Shown here: one piece after another, positions 15,106 to 23,636 of the stretch
Position numbering within the stretch: the first letter of the stretch is position 1
Layout of the letters: each line of letters opens with the position of its first letter
Source: JALYOK01 sp031419835
Lineage (GTDB): Bacteria; Pseudomonadota; Gammaproteobacteria; Burkholderiales; JALYOK01
DNA length: 26,574 nt
Direction: 5' to 3'
NCBI GenBank assembly: GCA_031419835.1
Contig: JANOLP010000085.1
Span: 1-26,574 of the forward strand
Translations under genes and position numbers: made by a program
Notes under the pieces: model-generated
What the model was told of the DNA's origin: nothing
Database searches by the model: none
The model's input: the letters and a program-made list of their open reading frames with translations, nothing else

Positions 15106-15753
15106 ATGAATCCCTTATTTGTACGTTTCGGTCTGCCGTGGTTGATTTTTGGCTCGGCGTTGTACGCGCTCTACTGGAATGTCCTCAATGGCGAGCGCGC
15201 TTATTCAACTACGCCGATCGCGCGCGGGGAACCGTCAACTGTTCATTCGCGCGTGGCCAATACTTCTATCGTTGCCGCGCGTAATGAGTCTCGACCAATG
15301 CGCCAGAAAATTGTCGTTAGCGCGGCGATAAATTCTCAGCCGATGGAGCCCGAGCGTCAATCAACCGTTAGCAACGTGCCGACGCCAGCGGCGATTCAGC
15401 CGCCACTCGCCGCGCCTGATGTGATGTCGAGCCTGCAGGATCCAGACCCTAGCGTTCGCCTGCAAGCGTTGGCCGAAAGCGAAGCCCAGGGAATTGTTGT
15501 TCCAGTCCATACGCTGCAGCAAATGGCGACGACGGATCGAGATGCAGCGGTGCGAATTCAAGCGATGACCAAATATGCCCAGGATCCGTCGGTGCATCCG
15601 GCGCTGGTGATGGCCGCCGCCGAAGCGGGTTTACGCGATGGCGATGCGATGGTTCGCGCGCATGCGCAAGAAATCCTGGAACAGATGAATCAGGCTACTC
15701 GATCGAACGACGAATTGCCCGCATGGGTCCCGAACGACGCGCCGGTGGAATGA
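15106..15753 (+). CDS. Small membrane-anchored protein with HEAT-like repeats
   Basis: The N-terminus (residues about 6-25, VRFGLPWLIFGSALYALYW) is a single hydrophobic anchor. It is followed by a low-complexity linker rich in Pro, Ser and Thr (30-105). The last 100 residues show two to three helical repeats of HEAT/PBS type (DPDPSVRLQALAES, DRDAAVRIQAMTKY, DGDAMVRAHAQEIL), spaced about 35-40 residues apart. The protein is probably held in the inner membrane with the repeats in the periplasm, where such folds bind partner proteins. The ATG at 15106 has a GGAAA sequence about 10 nt upstream. No specific function can be named. Confidence 0.72.
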   Translation: MNPLFVRFGLPWLIFGSALYALYWNVLNGERAYSTTPIARGEPSTVHSRVANTSIVAARNESRPMRQKIVVSAAINSQPMEPERQSTVSNVPTPAAIQPPLAAPDVMSSLQDPDPSVRLQALAESEAQGIVVPVHTLQQMATTDRDAAVRIQAMTKYAQDPSVHPALVMAAAEAGLRDGDAMVRAHAQEILEQMNQATRSNDELPAWVPNDAPVE

Positions 15754-15851
15754 AATAAATACCAACTTAGGCGATTGACGATTTTTGGCAACATCTCGAT
15801 TGGGTCACGGGATCTAGCTACTTTAAACTTGGCCCGCTATTAGGAGAAATC

Positions 15852-16265
15852 ATGAAAAAAGTCATACTTGGAACTTTGCTTGCGCTGTCCACCCTGTTTG
15901 CGAACACGGCAATGGCTGACGGTTGGCCGCTAAACGTTGTCGGCAATTGGAGCATTATCGGCAACCAGCATATTGGAACCCTCAGCATTACCACGCAAGC
16001 AGCGATTGGACATTGCCGTCGCATCACTGGCGTCGTTTATCCCGGTACGCCGGTGGCGCATCCGATCGAAGGTTTCTATTGCCCGTTCAGTGGCCGCATT
16101 CAATTTGTGCGCAAACTCCCGGCGAACAACGACACGCTGCAAGTATGGACCGGCAATGTGTCACAAGACGCGGCAATTGACCGCATGGGCGGTACGTTTA
16201 CCTCCGTCAGCGCCGCACTGGGTGGTGGTTCGTTAGGCGAATATAACTTCCAAGGTAGCAAATAA
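15852..16265 (+). CDS. Small secreted protein of unknown function
   Basis: This 137-residue protein has a clear signal peptide (KK followed by VILGTLLALSTLFANTAMA, cut before DGWPL). The ATG is preceded by AGGAG at an ideal distance. The mature part is about 115 residues of beta-type sequence: VGNWSIIGNQHIGTLSI, then CRRITGVVYPG, FYCPFSGRIQFVRK and LQVWTGNV. It holds two cysteines that could form one disulfide. Repeated Gly-Asn-Trp and Gly-X-Leu strands suggest a small beta-barrel somewhat like avidin or lipocalin-type folds, but I do not recognise a family. It stands alone, convergent with the hydrolase gene. Confidence 0.82.
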   Translation: MKKVILGTLLALSTLFANTAMADGWPLNVVGNWSIIGNQHIGTLSITTQAAIGHCRRITGVVYPGTPVAHPIEGFYCPFSGRIQFVRKLPANNDTLQVWTGNVSQDAAIDRMGGTFTSVSAALGGGSLGEYNFQGSK

Positions 16266-16278
16266 GTGTTGCCATCAA

Positions 16279-16316
16279 TCGCATTGCACTTCGAATTTAT
16301 CGCTAGTGCAATGCGA
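16279..16316. terminator. Hairpin between convergent genes
   Basis: Perfect 12-bp arms TCGCATTGCACT and AGTGCAATGCGA surround a 14-nt loop. The hairpin lies exactly between the convergent genes ending at 16265 and 16340, so it may end transcription from both sides. No U-tract follows on either strand, so it is not a classical intrinsic terminator. Confidence 0.6.
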
Positions 16317-16339
16317 GATTCACATCACGTTAGTCGCAA

Positions 16340-17206
16340 TTACTTCAGAAGGAAATTTTCAAGTAACGTGGCAAGCGCGTGCGGTTGATCGTGATGCATC
16401 ATGTGGCCGCAATCTGCAATGATCTCCTCGCGCAATTGTTTGAAACAAGCTTTCCGCGACGCATAATCATCTGGGCTCGCGACCTGCATACGCATAAATT
16501 CGGAGTCGGCGCCGGTAATCCAAAGCGTTGGCGCCGTCACCCTACTCCAACAGGCTTTTGCTTCTTCTAAGCGATACAAAACTGGGTTAGTTAATTTGTG
16601 TGCGGGGTCGCTCAAGAGTTCGAATTTCCCCGGCGAAGTTTCTTTGCAGGAATGTTCAGCGATATACAGCGCGCGATCAAACGTTAAGCGCCGATTATTT
16701 TGCTGTAAGCGTTTGGCGAATTCCTCAACGCTGCGGTAGATTTTGAAACTCGGCGGTTCTTTGAGTTGATCCAGCCATTTCGTGAAGCGCGCGGGTGCTT
16801 GTGCCGGTTCCGTCGGTTTCAAACCAAAGCCTTCCAGCAGCGCGAGTTTGGCGACGCGATTAGGCCGAATACCAGCGTAAAGGCCGGCGACATTGCCACC
16901 CATGCTGTGGCCGATGAGATTGACGGGTTGGTCGGCCTGGTAATGGTCGATTAGGCGATCCAGATCTGCGAAGTATTCCGGAAAGTAATAGGGGTTTTCG
17001 CTCCACGCCGAGAGCCCAAAGCCGCGCCAGTCGGGCGCGATGACGCAGCAATCTTGCTCAAGCGCGCCGACCAGGAACTGAAACGACGCGGCGATGTCCA
17101 TCCAACCGTGCAACAAAAATAATTTTGGCTGATTGGCCTCGCCCCATAATCGTACGTGGTAGCGCAAGCCGTTGATCGAGTGAAACTCGGAGCGGGAAGT
17201 TTTCAA
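16340..17206 (-). CDS. Alpha/beta-fold hydrolase
   Basis: The alpha/beta hydrolase fold is clear: LLHGWMD (oxyanion region, about 31-37 of this frame), DWRGFGLS, and the nucleophile elbow GHSMGG with Ser101. ITGADSEFM is probably the acid position, and DCGHMMHHDQP carries the catalytic His. I chose the TTG at 17206, giving 288 residues. The frame is open up to a GTG at 17302, but that extension overlaps the promoter of the divergent gene and looks non-conserved. The family covers esterases, C-C hydrolases and lipases; no substrate is suggested. It is transcribed away from the transport cluster. Confidence 0.87.
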   Translation of the reverse strand: MKTSRSEFHSINGLRYHVRLWGEANQPKLFLLHGWMDIAASFQFLVGALEQDCCVIAPDWRGFGLSAWSENPYYFPEYFADLDRLIDHYQADQPVNLIGHSMGGNVAGLYAGIRPNRVAKLALLEGFGLKPTEPAQAPARFTKWLDQLKEPPSFKIYRSVEEFAKRLQQNNRRLTFDRALYIAEHSCKETSPGKFELLSDPAHKLTNPVLYRLEEAKACWSRVTAPTLWITGADSEFMRMQVASPDDYASRKACFKQLREEIIADCGHMMHHDQPHALATLLENFLLK

Positions 17207-17290
17207 GGGATTGTCCGTCGGAAAAATGATTTGCTGTGCGCCAAATTGTTTGGCGGCGGCGTTACGACGAGTGTAGCACGGCCTACAATT

Positions 17291-17319
17291 TTGACTTCCC
17301 ACTGGGGGCTTGCTAATAT
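17291..17319 (+). promoter_or_regulatory. Sigma-70 promoter of the substrate-binding protein / transport cluster
   Basis: TTGACT at 17291-17296 and TAATAT at 17314-17319 are separated by exactly 17 bp. The gene start at 17366 and its AGGAGA ribosome site follow about 35-45 bp downstream. Confidence 0.75.
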
Positions 17320-17365
17320 TTCGGGCTGTTGTCTAGAACTATAAATAATTTTCTAGGAGAGTTTC

Positions 17366-18556
17366 ATGAACACAATGTTACGCTTAAAGGCTGCCCTGAT
17401 TGGGCTGATGGCCTTTGGCGCGCTTAGTTTTGCCCACGCGCAAGAGATTAAGGTTGGCGGCATTTTTGATTTGACGGGGATTACCTCCGACGTTGGCAAG
17501 CCCTATGCGCAGGGCGTGCGCGACTACATCGAAGTCACCAACGCCAGTGGTGGCATCAACGGCAAGAAGATCAAGTTAATCGATGTCGATTACGGTTACA
17601 AAATTCCCGAGGCAGTCGCTGCCTACAAGCGCATGGTTGGCGACGAGAATGTCGTTATGATCAGTGGCTGGGGCACGGGCGATACCGAGGCGCTTAAAAA
17701 TTTCGTCAACAACGACAAAATCCCCTATTTCTCGGCGTCGTTTTCGGCGCACCTGACAGACCCGGCCAAAACGCCGTATAACTTTTTTGTCGGCCCGAGC
17801 TACTCGGACCAACTGCGCGCTTGGCTCACGTGGGTAAAAGAGGACTGGAAAGATACGAGCCGCAAGCCGCGTGTTTCCTTTATCTTCGGTGACAATCCGT
17901 ACGGCCGTTCACCGTTAGTCGCCGGAAGAGCGTATGCCCAGGATTTGGGCATCGAAGTCGCGGGTGAGGAGGTCGTGCCGGGTAATTTCCAGGATGCAAC
18001 AAGCCAGATGCTCAACATGCAAAAAAATAAAACGGACTACGCGTACATCAATGTTTCGACGACCGGGGCATCCATTATTTTAAAAGATGCGCAAAAGCTG
18101 GGCCTTAAAATCAAATTCGGCTCTAACCCCTATGGCTTCAGCGAGAAACTAGCGGAAATTGCGCGGGCAACGGCAGAAGGCGTCAGCGGTGTGATGCCCC
18201 ATGTTCCGTACGGTACCGATGTGCCCGGCATGAAAGCAATTCTTGATTTCAACAAGGGCAAGGCGCCGAAGAGTTCACTCGACGCGATTTATGTCCGAGG
18301 TTGGGCGACCGCAACCGTTTGGGTCGAGGCGCTTAAGCGAGCGGACAAAGCAGGTAAACTAAATGGCGACGGAATAAAAGCCGCGATGGAAACGATGAGC
18401 GATTTCAATGTCGGCGGCCTGTCGCCCAATTTGACTTACACGACAACGGACCATCGGCCGAGTACTCGCACGCCGATTTACATCATAAAAAACGGTAAGC
18501 TTGTTAAGGTCAAAGACTACGACCTGCCGCGCAAGAAAGAATGGCTGGGGATGTAA
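17366..18556 (+). CDS. ABC transporter periplasmic substrate-binding protein (LivJ/Peripla_BP_6 type)
   Basis: The 396-residue protein has a signal peptide (hydrophobic core ALIGLMAFGALSFAHA, cut before QEIKVGG) and no lipobox, so it is free in the periplasm. The mature start GGIFDLTGITSDVGKPYAQGVRD and ASGGINGKKIKL are typical of the branched-chain amino-acid/amide binding family. This family also binds aromatic and other organic acids. The ATG is preceded by AGGAGAGTTTC. It is the first gene of the cluster of livFGHM and two CoA ligases and has its own good promoter. Given those neighbours, the ligand is more likely an organic acid than an amino acid; this is inference. Confidence 0.92.
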   Translation: MNTMLRLKAALIGLMAFGALSFAHAQEIKVGGIFDLTGITSDVGKPYAQGVRDYIEVTNASGGINGKKIKLIDVDYGYKIPEAVAAYKRMVGDENVVMISGWGTGDTEALKNFVNNDKIPYFSASFSAHLTDPAKTPYNFFVGPSYSDQLRAWLTWVKEDWKDTSRKPRVSFIFGDNPYGRSPLVAGRAYAQDLGIEVAGEEVVPGNFQDATSQMLNMQKNKTDYAYINVSTTGASIILKDAQKLGLKIKFGSNPYGFSEKLAEIARATAEGVSGVMPHVPYGTDVPGMKAILDFNKGKAPKSSLDAIYVRGWATATVWVEALKRADKAGKLNGDGIKAAMETMSDFNVGGLSPNLTYTTTDHRPSTRTPIYIIKNGKLVKVKDYDLPRKKEWLGM

Positions 18557-18639
18557 GCTGATGCGAACCGAACTCCCTTGAGAGCTACCTGTACAGCAAT
18601 ACCGAATCTGCTCGCGAACCATGAACCTCGCATGTCGTT

Positions 18640-18743
18640 GTAGGGTGGATCAAGCGCAGCGGATCCACCAGGCAGATCAACGCGCGTTTCTTATAGCTGA
18701 TGGTGTGGTGGATCCAGCGCTTCGCGCTTTGATCCACCGTACT
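18640..18743. repeat. Palindromic intergenic element (GTAGGGTGGATCAAGC family), copy 2
   Basis: Its left end matches the element at 9570-9599 with one change (CAAGCGCAGC). The right end GGTGGATCCAGCGC...TTTGATCCACC is the degenerate partner arm. The inner region is longer (about 35 bp) than in the first copy. It separates the binding-protein gene from livF and no gene lies in it. Confidence 0.75.
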
Positions 18744-18807
18744 TTAAACTTCGGTTCATGGAAAGTGATCGTAAAGAAGTTTTTTTTGCTCGCCCTCGCC
18801 AACAATC

Positions 18808-19602
18808 ATGCTCCGCGTTAACAATATCGAAGTCATTTACGACAAGGCCATTTTGGTCTTGAAGGGCATGTCGCTCGCCGTCGACGAAGGCAAGATCGTC
18901 GCGTTACTCGGATCCAATGGTGCCGGAAAAAGCACGACACTCAAAGCTATTTCCGGTTTGCTGAAAGCGGAGGAGGGCGAGGTCACCGACGGCGATATTC
19001 AGTTTCTCGGCGAGCGTTTGGAGAAATTGGAAGCCGAGCAAATCGTTCGGCGCGGTGTGTTCCAGGTCATGGAAGGACGCCGCGTTTTTGAAGATCTGAC
19101 CGTCGATGAAAATATCCAGATGGGCGGCTATATTCGCTCGGATCGCGCCGGACTGAAGCGCGATCATGATCTGGTGTTCGACTATTTCCCGCGCTTGAAA
19201 GAGCGCCGTAATCAGCTCGCCGGTTATCTTTCCGGCGGTGAACAGCAAATGCTTGCGATTAGCCGCGCGATTATGTCGCGACCTAAATTGATATTGTTGG
19301 ATGAGCCGTCGCTGGGCTTGGCGCCGTTGTTGGTGAAGGAAATTTTTGCGATCATCAAAAAGATCAATCGAGAGGAAAAAACGACGATCCTTTTGGTAGA
19401 ACAAAACGCCAACCTCGCGCTATCGATTGCCGACTATGGGTACATTATGGAAAACGGTCGCATTGTGCTTGATGGCGATGCGGACAAACTAAAAAATAAT
19501 GAAGACGTAAAGCGCTTCTATTTGGGCGCGGGCGCCGAGGGCGAAAAGAAGACCTACAAAAATTTGAAGTTTTATAAGCGGCGTAAGAGATGGTTATCGT
19601 GA
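18808..19602 (+). CDS. livF: Liv-type ABC transporter ATP-binding protein
   Basis: This 264-residue ATPase energises the importer in the cytoplasm. It has Walker A GSNGAGKST (35-43), the ABC signature LSGGEQQ, Walker B LILLDEPSLGL and the switch His region LLVEQNANLAL, all typical of LivF. FQVMEGRRVFEDLTVDENI is the LivF-type Q-loop region. The C-terminus carries an extra basic tail, ending KFYKRRKRWLS, absent from E. coli LivF. I recall similar tails in LivF proteins from clusters that also encode CoA ligases. The ATG has no strong ribosome site. It is separated from the binding-protein gene by a repeat-filled gap of 250 bp. Confidence 0.93.
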   Translation: MLRVNNIEVIYDKAILVLKGMSLAVDEGKIVALLGSNGAGKSTTLKAISGLLKAEEGEVTDGDIQFLGERLEKLEAEQIVRRGVFQVMEGRRVFEDLTVDENIQMGGYIRSDRAGLKRDHDLVFDYFPRLKERRNQLAGYLSGGEQQMLAISRAIMSRPKLILLDEPSLGLAPLLVKEIFAIIKKINREEKTTILLVEQNANLALSIADYGYIMENGRIVLDGDADKLKNNEDVKRFYLGAGAEGEKKTYKNLKFYKRRKRWLS

Positions 19603-19619
19603 TCGTCGATTGTCTTTCC

Positions 19620-19691
19620 GTCATTCCCGCGAAGGCGGGAATTCAGCGTCTTAAATCAACGACACTGGGTCCCCGCCTTCGCGGGGACGAC
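19620..19691. repeat. Inverted-repeat intergenic element (GTCATTCCCGCGAAGGCGGG family)
   Basis: GTCATTCCCGCGAAGGCGGG at the left pairs with CCCCGCCTTCGCGGGGACGAC at the right with few mismatches, and an inner GAATTCAG/CTGGGT pair extends it. This sequence type is widespread between genes in Proteobacteria. It fills the gap between livF and the PaaK-like gene. Confidence 0.85.
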
Positions 19692-19702
19692 GATTAGGAT
19701 TT

Positions 19703-20971
19703 ATGACCAAAACTCTGCGCACCTCTCGCATTTACGACCTCGCTCTGGAAACTCAGAACGTAGGAGTGCGCGCTGCGTTCCTGAGCGGGCGCTTATCGGA
19801 AACCGTCCGCCTCGCCTATGCCAACGCCCCGCGGGCGCGCGCGCAGCTCGATTCCGCGGGCGTGAAGCCGGTGGATATCCGCAGCCCCAACGATTTGCTG
19901 CGTCTGCCGATTATTCGTAAAGAGGCGCTGGCGGGTATTCAAGCGGAGAACCTTCCGTTCGGCGGCCTGAACGCAACCAACGTCGAGAAACTCGCGCGCG
20001 TGTTCATGTCTCCCGGAAACATTTACGACCCGCAAGGCGATAGCCCGGATTTCTGGCGCTTTGCGCCAGCGCTCGCCGCCGCCGGTTTTCGCGCTGGCGA
20101 TTTAGTGCAAAACACCTTTTCCTATCATATGACGCCGGCGGGTTTTATGTTCGACGGCGCGTTGCGTCATATCGGCTGCGTTGTTGTGCCGGCCGGTGTC
20201 GGGCAAACGGAATTACAGGTGCGCATGGCGGCAGATTTGGGCGTGACCGGCTATACCGGCACGCCAAGTTTTCTGCATACCTTGCTGACCAAGGCGCGGG
20301 AACTGAACACGCCGCTGAAAATCGAAGTGGCCTTTGTTACCGGCGAGATGCTGGCGCCGAGTTTGCGCAGCGAATTGGAAAATGATTTTGGCGTGCGCGT
20401 GTTACAAGGTTATGGCACGGCGGATCTGGGTTTGATTGCCTACGAGTGTCCCGAGAAAAATGGTTTGCATTTGCATCCGGAATGCATCGTCGAGTTGATT
20501 GATATAGAAACTGGGCAGCCCGCCGAGCCGGGACAGCCAGGCGAAATCGTCGCAACTTTATTCGATCAAGTCTATCCGCTGATTCGTTTCGCGACGGGCG
20601 ATATCAGCAGTTGGAAAGAGCCAGGCGCGTGTGCTTGCGGGCGAACCGCGCCGCAGTTGACGGGCTTGCTTGGGCGCGTTGGCGATGCGGTCAAAGTGAA
20701 GGGCATGTTCATCCGCGGTACGCAGATCGACGGCGTGATGAAGACATTTGCCGAAGTCGCTCGCTACCAAGCGATTGTCACTCGCGACCAGCATCAAGAT
20801 CAGTTGCGTTATGTCGTCGAATTAGTTGACGGCGGTGTGGGCGAAGGTTTGGCGGAGCGGTTGGCTGAAGCCTTAAAAGATCAAGTCAAAGTACGCGGCG
20901 AAATCGAGATCGCGCCAAGCGGAACAATTGCGAATGCGAAGAAAATCGACGATCGCAGGGTGTGGAAATAG
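19703..20971 (+). CDS. Phenylacetate-CoA ligase-like AMP-forming enzyme (PaaK family)
   Basis: This 422-residue protein is the length of PaaK-type ligases, which activate aryl or other carboxylic acids to CoA thioesters. Visible family features are SYHMTPAGFMFDGALRHIG, the block GYTGTPSFL, VTGEMLAP and QGYGTADLG. The stretch YPLIRFATGD is the usual PaaK hinge region, followed by CACGR and GRVGDAVKVKGMFI. The classical YTSGTTG loop of other ANL ligases is replaced by a weak VFMSPGNIYDPQ, as in several PaaK relatives. The ATG is preceded by AGGA. It lies between livF and livG (2 bp gap to livG), so its substrate is probably the compound imported by this system. Confidence 0.88.
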   Translation: MTKTLRTSRIYDLALETQNVGVRAAFLSGRLSETVRLAYANAPRARAQLDSAGVKPVDIRSPNDLLRLPIIRKEALAGIQAENLPFGGLNATNVEKLARVFMSPGNIYDPQGDSPDFWRFAPALAAAGFRAGDLVQNTFSYHMTPAGFMFDGALRHIGCVVVPAGVGQTELQVRMAADLGVTGYTGTPSFLHTLLTKARELNTPLKIEVAFVTGEMLAPSLRSELENDFGVRVLQGYGTADLGLIAYECPEKNGLHLHPECIVELIDIETGQPAEPGQPGEIVATLFDQVYPLIRFATGDISSWKEPGACACGRTAPQLTGLLGRVGDAVKVKGMFIRGTQIDGVMKTFAEVARYQAIVTRDQHQDQLRYVVELVDGGVGEGLAERLAEALKDQVKVRGEIEIAPSGTIANAKKIDDRRVWK

Positions 20972-20973
20972 CC

Positions 20974-21738
20974 ATGCAGCAACTTGAAGTTAAAGATATT
21001 ACTCTGCGCTTTGGCGGCGTCACTGCTGTCAAGGGCGTGGGCTTTAACGTCGAGCAAGGAACAATCCACGCCATCATCGGCCCGAACGGCGCGGGCAAGA
21101 CCAGCATGTTGAATTGCATCAGTGGCGTATATCGCCCGCAAGAAGGCCGCATTGTTCTGAATGGCCAAGACATTACGCCGCTGTCGCCCTATTCGCGCAC
21201 GGGGCTTGGTTTGGCGCGAACGTTTCAGAATATCGCTTTGTTCAAAGGTATGACGGTTCTAGACAACTTATTGATTGGCCGCCATACCCACCAAAAAACG
21301 GGGCTTATAGCCGGTGGTCTGTATTACGGTAGCGGACAAAAAGAAGAAGTCGTTCATCGCGAATACGTGGAAGACATTATCGATTTTCTTGAAATCGAAT
21401 CGATTCGCAAAAAGACTGTCGGTACGCTCGCCTATGGTTTGCAAAAGCGCGTCGAGCTTGCCCGAGCGCTAGCGCTCGAACCGAAAATACTATTGCTCGA
21501 TGAACCGATGGCGGGCATGAATGCGGAAGAAAAAGAAGACATGGCGCGCTTCGTGATCGATATTAACGAAGATCGCGGCACCACGATTGTGATGATCGAA
21601 CATGATATGGGCGTGGTGATGGATATTTCTAATCGCGTCGTGGTGCTGAATTTTGGTCAGAAAATCGCCGACGGCACGCCAGATGAAGTTCAGCGCGATA
21701 GGCACGTGCAAAAAGCTTATTTGGGTCAGGAAGAATGA
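20974..21738 (+). CDS. livG: Liv-type ABC transporter ATP-binding protein
   Basis: The second ATPase of the importer, 254 residues. It has Walker A GPNGAGKTS (36-44), the LivG-type Q-loop region GLARTFQNIALFKGMTVLDNLLIG and Walker B ILLLDEPMAGMNAEE. The switch histidine is in IEHDMGVVMD. The signature reads LAYGLQKRVELARAL rather than the more common LSYGQQRRLE. The ATG at 20974 has GGA about 8 nt upstream; a GTG at 20962 would overlap the ligase gene. The stop overlaps the next gene by 4 bases (ATGA), which indicates coupled translation. Confidence 0.93.
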   Translation: MQQLEVKDITLRFGGVTAVKGVGFNVEQGTIHAIIGPNGAGKTSMLNCISGVYRPQEGRIVLNGQDITPLSPYSRTGLGLARTFQNIALFKGMTVLDNLLIGRHTHQKTGLIAGGLYYGSGQKEEVVHREYVEDIIDFLEIESIRKKTVGTLAYGLQKRVELARALALEPKILLLDEPMAGMNAEEKEDMARFVIDINEDRGTTIVMIEHDMGVVMDISNRVVVLNFGQKIADGTPDEVQRDRHVQKAYLGQEE

Positions 21739-23633
21739 GCGACGGACTCGATACTTTTCCGAAGTTGTTGGTGCGAAATGCGCACGAATTCGGCGCAAAG
21801 CCGGCGCTGCGTGAAAAAGAATTTGGCATCTGGCAGGCGCTTAGTTGGCAGCAATATCACGATAAGGTTCGGGATTTTTCACTCGGTTTGGTAAGCCTCG
21901 GCTTTGCGCCTGGCGACAAAGTCGCGATCATCGGTAACAACCGTCCGGAGTGGGTGTGCGCGGAGCTTGCGGCACAAGCAGCGGGCGGCGCGAGCGTGGG
22001 AATTTATCAGGACTCCAATCTGACCGAAGTCGCGTACGTGATCGATCATTGCGATGCGAAATTCGTGGTTGCCGAAGATCAAGAGCAGGTCGACAAAATT
22101 CTCGACATGATCGATAAATTGCCCAAGCTCAAGAACGTGATTTACAGCGAACCGCGCGGCATGCGCAAATACGATCACCCGTCGTTGATCAGTTTCGATG
22201 TGGTGGCGGAAAAGGGCAGGGCGCTTCATCAAGCGGAGCCGGGTCGTTGGGAAAAAAATATCGCGATGGGTAAGGGCGCCGATACCGCGATTATTTGCTA
22301 CACGTCCGGCACGACGGGTTTTCCGAAAGGCGCGCTGCTGACCTTCGACAATTTGATGGTGATGGCGAAAAGCGTGAACGCAGTGGATGCGAAATTTGCG
22401 AGCGACGAATTCGTGTCGTTTCTGCCCCTGGCTTGGATCGGTGAGCAAATGGTTTCTTTGACCAATAGTTTGTTGGTCGGCTTCACGATTAATTTTCCCG
22501 AAGATCCGAGCACTGTCATGGAGGATATCCGCGAGATCGGACCGCACACGATGTTTGCGCCGCCGCGCGTGTGGGAGAACATGAGCTCGACGGTGCAGGT
22601 CAAGATCATGGATACGACGCCGTTCAAGCGCATGATGTACAAGTGGGCGATGCCGATTGGCTATAAAGTCGCTGATTTCAAATTCAAAAAACAACCGATT
22701 CCATTCGGTGTATCGCTGCTGCACAAGCTATCGTATTGGGCCCTGTTTCGTCCACTGAAAGATCGCCTTGGGCTGACCAATCTTCGCACCTGTTCAACGG
22801 GTGGCGCTGCGCTAGGGCCTGATGTATTCCGATTTTTTCATGCGCTCGGGGTCCCGCTGAAGCAGATCTATGGTCAAACGGAAATTAGCGGTATCTCTTG
22901 CATCCATTACGACGGCGATGTGCAGTTTCACACGGTCGGCAAACCGATTCCTGGCACGGAAGTGAAGATCTCGCCGGACGGTGAGATTCTCTCGCGTAGC
23001 GCGTCGATCATGCCGGGTTATTTCAAGAACGACGAAGCCACCAAACAAACCATTCGCGATGGTTGGCTGCATTCCGGGGATGCGGGATATATGACGGACG
23101 ACGGTCATCTGGTGGTGATTGATCGTATTAAAGACGTGATGCGCTTAGCGGACGGCACGCAGTTCTCGCCGCAATTTATCGAAAATCGGTTGAAGTTTTC
23201 GCCCTACATTAAAGAGGCGGTGGTGATCGGTAACGACCGACCGCGGTTGACGGCGATGATTTGTATCGACATGGGCATCGTCGGCAAATGGGCTGAGAAT
23301 CAAAAAATCTCGTACACGACCTACACCGATCTTGCGGCGAAAGAACCCGTCTACGGGCTGTTGGAAAAAGAGGTCGAGAAAGTCAACGAGGCTTTACCGC
23401 AGGCGGCAAAACTGCGTCGCTTCGTTTTGCTTTATAAAGAACTTGACGCTGACGACGAAGAGTTGACGCGCACGCGCAAAGTGCGCCGAGGCTTTGTCGA
23501 AGATCGCTACAAAGATGTGATCGACGCGCTTTACAGCGATCAAAAACAGGTACCGATCGATACGACGATTAAGTTCCAAGACGGTAAAACGGCGCGTTTT
23601 CAAACCACGTTGTTTTTGCGAGATTTGACCTAA
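21735..23633 (+). CDS. Long-chain fatty-acid-CoA ligase-type AMP-forming enzyme
   Basis: The 632-residue length and layout fit the long-chain acyl-CoA synthetase branch (FadD15-like) of the ANL superfamily. The ATP loop is YTSGTTGFPKG (189-199), followed by FLPLAWIGEQM. Further on come the linker APPRVWE, then YGQTEISG, WLHSGDAGYM and DRIKDVMRLADG. The terminal part carries TRTRKVRRGF, a feature of this branch where others have the GK lysine motif. It starts with ATG overlapping the livG stop, and livH follows after 3 bp. Placing a ligase inside the permease operon suggests vectorial uptake with thioester formation, as described for fatty-acid import by FadD; here it is inference. Confidence 0.92.
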   Translation: MSDGLDTFPKLLVRNAHEFGAKPALREKEFGIWQALSWQQYHDKVRDFSLGLVSLGFAPGDKVAIIGNNRPEWVCAELAAQAAGGASVGIYQDSNLTEVAYVIDHCDAKFVVAEDQEQVDKILDMIDKLPKLKNVIYSEPRGMRKYDHPSLISFDVVAEKGRALHQAEPGRWEKNIAMGKGADTAIICYTSGTTGFPKGALLTFDNLMVMAKSVNAVDAKFASDEFVSFLPLAWIGEQMVSLTNSLLVGFTINFPEDPSTVMEDIREIGPHTMFAPPRVWENMSSTVQVKIMDTTPFKRMMYKWAMPIGYKVADFKFKKQPIPFGVSLLHKLSYWALFRPLKDRLGLTNLRTCSTGGAALGPDVFRFFHALGVPLKQIYGQTEISGISCIHYDGDVQFHTVGKPIPGTEVKISPDGEILSRSASIMPGYFKNDEATKQTIRDGWLHSGDAGYMTDDGHLVVIDRIKDVMRLADGTQFSPQFIENRLKFSPYIKEAVVIGNDRPRLTAMICIDMGIVGKWAENQKISYTTYTDLAAKEPVYGLLEKEVEKVNEALPQAAKLRRFVLLYKELDADDEELTRTRKVRRGFVEDRYKDVIDALYSDQKQVPIDTTIKFQDGKTARFQTTLFLRDLT

Positions 23634-23636
23634 ACC

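Noticed and set aside
14889..15284. Open frame of 131 codons on the plus strand
   Set aside because: It spans a repeat and overlaps the better gene starting at 15106, has no ribosome site and no protein-like composition.
17207..17302. N-terminal extension of the hydrolase from GTG at 17302
   Set aside because: It overlaps the -35/-10 promoter of the divergent gene, has no ribosome site and does not resemble hydrolase sequence.
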